Assembly (NCBI GenBank): GCA_035557635.1 | Contig: DATMDR010000048.1 | Coordinates: 1-25,564 of the forward strand | Length of the DNA: 25,564 nucleotides | DNA from: VRUE01 sp035557635 | GTDB taxonomy: Bacteria > Actinomycetota > Thermoleophilia > Solirubrobacterales > 70-9 | Direction of reading: 5' to 3' | Notes under the pieces: model-generated | Database searches by the model: none | Seen by the model: only the letters and a program-made list of their open reading frames with translations | Told to the model about the DNA's origin: nothing | Shown: piece after piece, positions 22,401 to 25,564 of the stretch | Layout: every line of letters begins with the position of its first letter | Numbering within the stretch: the stretch's first letter is position 1 | Translations under genes and position numbers: made by a program

Positions 22401-22698
22401 TGGTGAGGCCGGCGCCGTCGGATTGCTCTGCGAGGCCTTCGCCGATCGGCTTCCACTTGCCATCAGCATCTCGATAGTGGATCGGACTCTCGTAGATCGT
22501 GCTCCGGAGGGCTCCGCTGGAAAGGCGGAAGGTCTTAGAGGTTGCGGCGCGCCTTGCGTCCAGCTCTACGCCGGGGATGGCGCCCAAAGCGGCGGGCTGG
22601 CTCGAATCGTTCGCGGAGCCCTCTTGAGCCAGCGCGATGCCGGCTCCCAAGACCACCAGCGCTGCCAGCATCGCTCCGGCCAGCCGTATCCCCTGCAT
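16276..22698 (-). CDS. Secreted Rhs/YD-repeat polymorphic toxin with embedded NHL propeller
   Basis: A 2140-aa protein. ATG at 22696-22698 is chosen because GGAGG lies 5 nt upstream and a signal peptide follows (LAGAMLAALVVLGAGIALAQ); an ATG at 22734 would add 12 residues. In order there is an N-terminal beta region (about 30-290), a DNRLRE-like carbohydrate-binding-type module (about 310-480, ARSLLKFDLSSIG ... GVELRRATKGW), an Rhs entry motif (VNLLTGNFTVMRSDVSIP, about 640), YD repeats, a six-bladed NHL propeller (about 1300-1580, GNLWVVDNNNNRVQKLD and variants), more YD repeats and the Rhs-core end (GRFLSPDPIRGGSANAYEYA, DPINNFDLTG, about 2003). The final 137 residues are a variable tip: Lys/Arg-rich, then PTDPFDC and a hydrophobic glycine-rich end. 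Such shells encase and release a toxic tip. The neighbouring small gene is the likely immunity gene. The GC content is below that of the flanks. Confidence 0.93.
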   Translation of the reverse strand: MQGIRLAGAMLAALVVLGAGIALAQEGSANDSSQPAALGAIPGVELDARRAATSKTFRLSSGALRSTIYESPIHYRDADGKWKPIGEGLAEQSDGAGLTNGPNAFDLTLPDRMGEGPVHLSFDGGWIATRLLDSPSDSADVQGATASYETTEGGTRFELTSLANGVKEDIVLVDPSEPRVFRFALEISEGLSPALLKDGSIEFRDTSDRPLATIPAPVLLDSSPEPRVSGDAHYELQSVDEQSWELTVNADSEWFKREDLTWPTHIDPTLELSSPSLDCTFGGTKTPGVPPKLLEGKNGWGLCGSGGQKELYTRYRRNGITDEWARSLLKFDLSSIGKLGKTAYIMAATVKAHASAAAVNTSGVELRRATKGWNAGVIWNRYESFGTPWSLIGGDYTAEGTEILTKDRGSQAGWWEFSSLGLTTLVDRWVNQTLMYPNQGLMLKLLDDTKLECSPTCIERSLTFDSSAAVDTSKRPFMEVIYYDKAPSTSKVTFPSDGTRTARRLKLKAGWTEAGVTGVTFQFREGKTGSFKTISPSLVRDAQGKEPEWPIPPEGKETSPLFFDAAHATSTLEKDGGPVQVRALFESGLSAAGYSAPVEATVDRNIGGTLDATTQVGPGSVNLLTGNFTVMRSDVSIPVFETALEFSRTHSSRDPKATDTSVLGRGWTPGVPIEAAGGAEWRSVREVVVSAEEKEEGLENYVLLTDLEGYEYAFEKNGSGGYVLPPEMTGWLLTKSESGSEFSLTDPDGNRTTFENSSGGTEYLPKSVSTTGTGNKTRMVYEFVGPNRRLSKVIGPSMYECTDKEAQAMPGCRTLTFQYLPATTWGAPGTYGDRLASITYHAAVGSGGLPSMKSWQVASYKYNAEGRLTEAWDPRISPALKETYSYEAAGQLKSITPPGEEPWSFGYGAHDGEKANGRLISVKRDSLLSSPSVAQTTIAYGVPTSGTPYEMSGTTVAKWGQADIPTDATAVFPPDEVPATPPSSYSRATVYYLDAEGQLVNTATPSGAGTSAPSITTSETDEHGNVVRELSAQNRLRALSFGSESKTKSEQLDTKRVFSADGVQLVEEWGPLHDTRIAETGETVPARAYRSIEYKNPTPPSGEPAYNLPTRETAGAVFPSKGGVADQRITDTEYSWTLRKPTVTIVDPGGLKLKTRIAYNLNGQVTERSLPAEPEGKDARTTKIVYYGLLGPTECIVKPALTGLPCKVEPVKQPGTAGQPDLLVTRTPSYTGFAQPTEVIESPGGTSDPTKTRKTLTTYDEAGRITLVKREGGGVPVPTIETLYNPSTGHPTTQRFVCESGCKTSIDYSTSYGSLGTGKKEFNYPAGSAFDAQGNLWVVDNNNNRVQKLDSAGNYVFEFGGLGSAKGKLSDPMDIAIDGNGNLWVADRGNSRVQKFNQKGEYLDEFGSLGSTDGKFSSYGPRSIGIDAQGELWVSDYSGRVQEFDAEGNFIKAVGQFGESAGLDVGEGKVWVADWTKHRVSVFSAAGKPLFDFGSQGSTEGKLINPDAVEVSKGNVWVLDAGNDRIQQFDTDGKYIAQFGKPGSGSEQFSLNWPSGLAADSTGNVWVSDSGNNRIQKWNLFSSYDRQATRTIHDTLGRPISYEDADGNLSSTGYDLLSRPVITSDGKGVQTRTYDPTSGLLVQLNDSAAGTFTASYDADGKLAEVGLPNGLTAEITYDEVGAPVHLSYEKTTNCVSECTWLDFDVEGSIHGQWLNQTSTLSSQQYSYDKVGRLTEVKDTPKGGGCTTRTYNYDKNTNRESLITREPGIGGVCDISSKGNIQEYKYDAGDRLLGSEIVYDDFGRTTTLPKAYSGGGTLASTYYSNDLIRSQTQDGITNTYDLDASLRQHRRVQTGTKSGTEIYHYAAGSDSPAWIDRGSAWSRNIGGIGGELAAIEDSEKGTILQLINLHGDTVATASLDTKATKPLATFEFDEFGNPKGSSPGKFGWLGAKLRRTELPSGVIQMGVRSYVPAMGRFLSPDPIRGGSANAYEYAAGDPINNFDLTGEKCVGSAAWVKKCKALKTIAWMKRSNKNRAIILRFKSKRAAEYFAYSLNRNYLKELQQKVGKWKREELANLYRRARESRIRESLLPTDPFDCDDLGIVGVLAGTGLTLARAPMGVALVIGSATAGPEIASKAGAC

Positions 22699-22781
22699 CC
22701 CTGCCTCCCCTGTCCTCCAGCCACACGAGAGCAAGGCTTCGCCCTGACACTCGACTGGATCAATTTGGTACGTCGGGAGGC

Positions 22782-22810
22782 ACCCTAAGTTGCTAGATCA
22801 ATCGGTGCAA
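22782..22810 (-). promoter_or_regulatory. Candidate promoter of the rhs gene
   Basis: On the minus strand TTGCAC (22810-22805) and TAGGGT (22787-22782) are separated by exactly 17 bp, in an AT-richer stretch. The leader to the ATG at 22698 would be about 75 nt and ends with a strong GGAGG site. This differs from the leaderless style of the chromosomal genes. Confidence 0.45.
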
Positions 22811-22892
22811 CCTCACTTTTTTGGACGAGTTCTTTTCATACTGGTTTATTAGACCGGACCAGTGGAGGCCCGTAAACCTCGGAACTTGAGGC

Positions 22893-22920
22893 CACATCTG
22901 GCTCTGGAGCGCCAGATGTG
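22893..22920. terminator. Hairpin between sufT and rhs
   Basis: A perfect 10-bp inverted repeat (CACATCTGGC at 22893-22902, GCCAGATGTG at 22911-22920) with an 8-nt loop. It lies 93 bp beyond the sufT stop codon and upstream of the rhs promoter, so it could end sufT transcription before the island gene. No U-tract is present. Confidence 0.4.
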
Positions 22921-22952
22921 AGCGAACTTCCACATCGAGATAAGTCGCTGGA

Positions 22953-23054
22953 TCGGGACGGGCCGGGGGACAGAAAGAGTCCCGCCTGACCCTATGACCC
23001 CGGAATCCCCGCCTAGAAGCCGAGCGCGAACTTGGCGTCCTCGGACATCATCTC
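22953..23054 (-). repeat. Right sufT-derived direct repeat (copy C, at the intact gene)
   Basis: The 3' end of the intact sufT (stop at 23013-23015) with its downstream flank, matched by copy A (13280-13379) and, for a 24-bp core at 23028-23051, by copy B. The distance from A to C is 9675 bp and encloses the whole low-GC island. Confidence 0.8.
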
Positions 23055-23330
23055 CGGGGACCAGGGTGGGTCGAAGATCATCTTCGGGTGGACGGCGGAG
23101 ACTCCGGGGAGGTCGCCGACGAACTCCTTCATCTGCTCGGAGACCTGGGGGCCGATCGGACAGGCGGGCGTGGTCAGGGTGAAGGTGACGTAGACGTCCT
23201 CTTTCTCGATCTCGACGTCGTAGACCAGCCCCAGCGAGACGAAGTCGAGCCCCAGCTCGGGGTCGATCACCTCCTCAAGCGCCTCCATCACGTCGTCCTC
23301 GGTCAGCACCGCAGTCTCGTTCTCGGACAT
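23013..23330 (-). CDS. sufT: SufT / MIP18-family Fe-S cluster assembly protein
   Basis: A 105-aa protein of the MIP18 (DUF59/PaaD-like) family, which helps maturation of Fe-S proteins in the cytoplasm and often accompanies suf genes. The family core is clear: VMEALEEVIDPELGLDFVSL, LGLVYDVEIE, the T-x-T-x-P-x-C-P motif (TLTTPACPIGPQ) with the conserved cysteine, and GVSAVHPKMIFDPPWSPEMM near the end. ATG at 23328-23330 lies 6 nt after TACCAT on the minus strand, so the mRNA is probably leaderless. The start lies inside the 3' end of the GNAT gene on the same strand. It is separated from sufBD by 20 kb, of which about 10 kb is the island inserted at its own 3' end. Confidence 0.93.
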   Translation of the reverse strand: MSENETAVLTEDDVMEALEEVIDPELGLDFVSLGLVYDVEIEKEDVYVTFTLTTPACPIGPQVSEQMKEFVGDLPGVSAVHPKMIFDPPWSPEMMSEDAKFALGF

Positions 23331-23901
23331 GGGCCAATGGTAGCCGGGCGCTACACAACGCGTCCGGTCTCAGTGGCTCGGCGGGCGGATCGTGGCCGTT
23401 TGCAGCCAGGTCCAGCTGCCACCAGCCGACGTCGCGCCAGGCGCCCTCCTTCCAGCCGATGCCGCGGTATGTGCCGATGGGAGTGAACCCGAGTCGCTCG
23501 TGAAGGGCCACGCTTGCCTCGTTCGGCAGGGTGATGCCGGCGCAGGCCACACGAAACCCCTGGCGGCGGAGTCGCTCGAACAGGCCTTCGTAGAGGCTCC
23601 TCCCCACGCCCTGCCTCGCCCATCCATCCGCAACGTAGACGGAGACGTCCACCGACCAGCGATAGGCGGGTCGCTCCCTGTGCCGGCAGGAGTAGGCGTA
23701 GCCGATCACTTCGCCCGCGCTCTCGGCAACCAGCCAAGGGTGGGTCGCCGTGAGCCGTTCGATGCGCGTGGAAAGCTCGTCGGCGCTGGGAGCCCTCTCC
23801 TCGAAGGACGTGGCGCTTGCCTCGACGTGCGGAGCGTAGATCGCCGCGCAGGCGGTGGCATCTCGCTCGGGATCGACGTCGCGGATCGTGAAGGGGCTCA
23901 T
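23275..23901 (-). CDS. GNAT acetyltransferase, phosphinothricin acetyltransferase-like
   Basis: A 208-aa protein whose first about 172 residues match the phosphinothricin/methionine-sulfoximine N-acetyltransferase type of GNAT: an N-terminal TIRDVDPERDATACAAIY, then TSFEERAPSADEL, GEVIGYAYS, the acetyl-CoA loop WARQGVGRSLYEGLFE and LHERLGFTPIGTYRGIGWK, ending in the GWWQLDL strand. It probably acetylates a small amine such as an amino-acid analogue with acetyl-CoA. The frame then runs on for about 36 residues of Arg/Asp-rich sequence without strands or similarity, overlapping the first 56 nt of sufT. The start ATG (23899-23901) lies 30 bp from the divergent gene's ATG. Confidence 0.88.
   Translation of the reverse strand: MSPFTIRDVDPERDATACAAIYAPHVEASATSFEERAPSADELSTRIERLTATHPWLVAESAGEVIGYAYSCRHRERPAYRWSVDVSVYVADGWARQGVGRSLYEGLFERLRRQGFRVACAGITLPNEASVALHERLGFTPIGTYRGIGWKEGAWRDVGWWQLDLAANGHDPPAEPLRPDALCSARLPLAHVRERDCGADRGRRDGGA
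23337..23342 (-). promoter_or_regulatory. -10 box of a leaderless promoter for sufT (TACCAT)
   Basis: TACCAT on the minus strand is followed by 6 nt and the sufT ATG. It lies inside the 3' end of the GNAT reading frame. Confidence 0.5.
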
Positions 23902-23910
23902 GCCGACCCC

Positions 23911-23923
23911 ACGCTAATAGGCT
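23911..23923. promoter_or_regulatory. Divergent promoter region of the GNAT and 131-aa protein genes
   Basis: The start codons are only 30 bp apart. On the plus strand TAGGCT (23918-23923) stands 8 nt before ATG 23932. On the minus strand TAGCGT (23915-23910) stands 9 nt and TATTAG 12 nt before ATG 23901. The layout is the same as at 5968-5990 and 8615-8644. Confidence 0.4.
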
Positions 23924-23931
23924 GCCGGACG

Positions 23932-24327
23932 ATGAGCGACTCCGACAAAGCGGTGCTGCGACGGTCGATCGGGATCGTCTTCTCCGACGGCGGGCTGCTG
24001 GCCCTGAGCGCGGTGCGACCGGCCGGCGCCGGAGGGCACGGCGAGGAGACCGTGGCCGCGGTCCTCTGCGGGCCTGACGGCGCGCCCGCAGAGGTCTCTG
24101 AGGCACTGCTCTCGACCGAGTACGGGCCCGACGGGGTGCAGCGGCGGGCGACGCTGGAGCTGTGGACCGACGACGAGGAGGGGCGGCCGCTGCGGGGGGC
24201 CGGCACGCTGATCAGCGCCAGCTCGGTGCGGCGCGAGGGCCTCGAGGCAGAGATCGCCTTCTTCCGCTGGTCGGTCGAGGGCCGCGAAGGGCTAGGTCAC
24301 TACGAGATGGTCTGGGCCGATGCCTGA
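23932..24327 (+). CDS. Hypothetical 131-aa protein
   Basis: A small, probably cytoplasmic protein without signal peptide or membrane segment. It starts with VLRRSIGIVFSDGGLLALSA and ends with FFRWSVEGREGLGHYEMVWA; the sequence alternates strands and short turns and is rich in Glu and Gly, like a compact beta-rich fold. One Cys (VLCGPDG). I do not recognise a family. Its stop overlaps the start of the HAD hydrolase gene by 8 nt, so the two are translated together and may work in one pathway. The ATG at 23932 is 8 nt after TAGGCT. Confidence 0.75.
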   Translation: MSDSDKAVLRRSIGIVFSDGGLLALSAVRPAGAGGHGEETVAAVLCGPDGAPAEVSEALLSTEYGPDGVQRRATLELWTDDEEGRPLRGAGTLISASSVRREGLEAEIAFFRWSVEGREGLGHYEMVWADA

Positions 24328-24970
24328 GAAACCGATCGAGGCGATCGTCTCCGACTTCGGCGGCGTGCTGACGACGCCGCTGCTGCAGTCCTTCATGGCC
24401 TTCCAGGACAGGACCGGGATCACGACAGAGATGCTCGGCCAAGGCATGCAGGCCGCCACCCAGACCATCGGCGAAAACCCGCTCTTCCAGATGGAGCGAG
24501 GCGAGATAACCGAGGTCGGCTTCCTCGAGACGCTCACCGACCACCTCGAGCCGCTACTTGGCCACCGGCCGGAGATGCACCGCTTCAAAGAGATCTACTT
24601 CGAGGCACTCGAGCCGAACCCGCCGATGATCGAGCTGATGCGCGAGCTGAAGGCGGAGGGATACCGGATGGCGATGCTGACTAACAACGTGCGCGAGTGG
24701 GAGCCGCTGTGGCGCCCGATGCTGCCCGTCGACGAGATCTTCGAGGACGTCGTCGACTCCGGCTTCGTCGGCTGCCGCAAGCCCGAATCGAAGATCTACG
24801 AGCTGACCCTGGAGCGCATCGGCCTGCCCGCCGAGGCCTGCCTCTTCGTCGACGACGTCCTGGTCAACTGCGAAGGCGCCCGCAAGGCGGGCCTCAGCGC
24901 CGTCCACTTCCAGGACAACGAGCAGGCGATCGGCGAGATCCGCGCCGCGCTCGGCTCGCCTGTCAGCTGA
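24320..24970 (+). CDS. HAD-superfamily hydrolase (subfamily IA type)
   Basis: A 216-aa HAD hydrolase. Motif I is AIVSDFGGVL (Asp11 nucleophile); the usual second acidic residue at +2 is Gly here, as in the DFGGV variants related to the N-terminal domain of soluble epoxide hydrolase. The helical cap spans about residues 17-90. Motif II is MLTNN, motif III the Lys in GCRKPESKIYE, and motif IV the paired aspartates of CLFVDDVLVNCEGARKAG. Phosphatase or dehalogenase-type activity on a small molecule is likely, but the missing +2 Asp leaves it open whether it is an active phosphatase. It overlaps the preceding 131-aa gene by 8 nt (start ATG 24320). Confidence 0.92.
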   Translation: MPEKPIEAIVSDFGGVLTTPLLQSFMAFQDRTGITTEMLGQGMQAATQTIGENPLFQMERGEITEVGFLETLTDHLEPLLGHRPEMHRFKEIYFEALEPNPPMIELMRELKAEGYRMAMLTNNVREWEPLWRPMLPVDEIFEDVVDSGFVGCRKPESKIYELTLERIGLPAEACLFVDDVLVNCEGARKAGLSAVHFQDNEQAIGEIRAALGSPVS

Positions 24971-24985
24971 ACACGAGGCTGCGCC

Positions 24986-25366
24986 CTACTCATCGTCTGG
25001 AGTCGGACGGGCTTTGCTCAGCCCCCAAGCCGCACCCCCGGAAGCACCGACGAGGATGCTGACGCCAAAAGGCGCTAGCCAAAGTTCCGAGGTGATAATC
25101 CCGGCTGCGACCACAGCTATCCCGGCCAGGACGCTCAGCACCACGACCCCCAGGTAGAGCCAGCGTTCCGAAAGCGTGGTCCACAGATGCTTGCGTTCGT
25201 GCTGCGCTCTCTCTCCTTCTCTTTTGGCTTCGTACGCGGTTTTACGAGCTTCGGCTTCGACTTTCGCCGCTTCTGCCTCCTGCTTGCGCTGCTCAGGCGG
25301 CCTAACCTCAGGATCTATGAAGTTCTCTGACTGTTCCGGTTCCACGGAACCCCTTCCGCGCGGCAT
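24986..25366 (-). CDS. Coiled-coil protein with two transmembrane helices
   Basis: A 126-aa protein. Residues 1-25 are polar, and about 25-62 form a highly charged Ala/Glu/Lys/Arg coiled coil (EAAKVEAEARKTAYEAKREG). Two hydrophobic helices follow (YLGVVVLSVLAGIAVVAAGI and APFGVSILVGASGGAAWGL), and an acidic tail ends PTPDDE. The layout gives a cytoplasmic coiled coil attached to a helical hairpin in the membrane. The ATG at 25364-25366 has no clear ribosome site, and TANNNT is not seen at the usual distance. It is convergent with the HAD gene (15 bp gap). No known family is recognised; the gene stands alone next to the insertion-sequence end. Confidence 0.7.
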   Translation of the reverse strand: MPRGRGSVEPEQSENFIDPEVRPPEQRKQEAEAAKVEAEARKTAYEAKREGERAQHERKHLWTTLSERWLYLGVVVLSVLAGIAVVAAGIITSELWLAPFGVSILVGASGGAAWGLSKARPTPDDE

Positions 25367-25436
25367 GAAGCCGCAGTCGTCCTGCCTGGCAGGCGACGCA
25401 ATAAAGGGGCGGACCCGGTCTAGCTGACCCGCCTAC

Positions 25437-25564
25437 ACACGTTGTGAACCGCTGAGAGGCCATCCGGGCCCGCCAAGAGGCTGTGGGTGTCGAAGCTCAC
25501 GACCTCGAGGAGGACCCGGATGGATGTTCACGCTAACGCCGTTCTCGGACCGGCGGGACGGCTT
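25437..25564 (+). mobile_element. Left end of an insertion sequence, probably IS481 family (cut by window)
   Basis: The region upstream of the transposase start contains ACACGTTGTGAACC (25437-25450), similar to the terminal inverted repeats I associate with this group. The exact left boundary and any target duplication cannot be set without the right end, so the start coordinate is approximate. Confidence 0.45.
25520..25564 (+). CDS. Transposase N-terminus, IS481-like (partial)
   Basis: Fifteen codons are present: MDVHANAVLGPAGRL. The 'HANA.L.P.GR' start is that of IS481-family transposases, which continue with a helix-turn-helix and a DDE integrase core, both beyond the window. A strong ribosome site, GAGGAGG at 25507-25513, stands 6 nt before the ATG. 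Nothing more can be said of its integrity. Confidence 0.65.
   Translation, partial: MDVHANAVLGPAGRL

Noticed and set aside
16276..22698. Teneurin-like or contact-dependent (CdiA/TcC) protein instead of Rhs
   Set aside because: There is no two-partner secretion domain and no TcC-type N-terminus; the end motif GRFLSPDPI with DPINNFDLTG and YD repeats are those of Rhs proteins.

Overview
The window is high-GC bacterial DNA with the gene style of a deep-branching actinobacterium, most likely Thermoleophilia/Solirubrobacterales. The evidence is very high GC in the flanks, a SUF operon with a Rieske ferredoxin, an actinobacterial wax-ester synthase/diacylglycerol acyltransferase, the secreted 'GGASYAA' protein family, an Rhs protein carrying NHL repeats, and many apparently leaderless genes with the pattern TANNNT, 6-8 nt, start codon. 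This assignment is inference, because there is no rRNA or other phylogenetic marker in the window.

Left part (1-13.2 kb, ordinary chromosome). It opens with the end of a Rieske ferredoxin gene, then sufB and sufD, which overlap. A minus-strand block follows: an 81-aa membrane protein, a cupredoxin-like lipoprotein, a polytopic membrane protein (GTGA overlap with the lipoprotein), a stop-anchored hairpin, a protein with a cyclotransferase-like core, and a 39-aa single-pass membrane protein. Next come a thioredoxin-fold protein without its redox cysteines, a secreted protein with a cationic helical tail, ispH divergent from a WS/DGAT gene, fxsA, a cupin, a GrpB-family protein, an O-methyltransferase and a secreted beta-rich protein.

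Middle part (about 13.2-23.05 kb, accessory island). It has visibly lower GC and is bounded on both sides by about 100 bp derived from the 3' end of sufT and its downstream flank. A third, shorter copy lies inside, and a shrunken tRNA relic sits just outside the left copy. Its main content, read right to left on the minus strand, is a 2140-aa secreted Rhs/YD-repeat protein with an embedded NHL propeller and a variable C-terminal domain. This is followed by three tandem modules of [Rhs C-terminal tip or tip fragment + small two-helix membrane protein]. I read it as a polymorphic toxin locus with displaced tips and accumulated immunity genes. Two further secreted or anchored proteins occupy the left of the island. 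No integrase gene is visible.

Right part (23.0-25.56 kb, chromosome). It holds intact sufT, a GNAT acetyltransferase whose frame runs 56 nt into sufT, a divergent pair of genes (unknown protein and HAD hydrolase), a coiled-coil/two-helix membrane protein, and the first 15 codons of what looks like an IS481-family transposase cut by the window end.

The genes of most interest are the Rhs cassette array, the sufT-derived repeats that frame it, and the promoter and hairpin signals that recur through the window.
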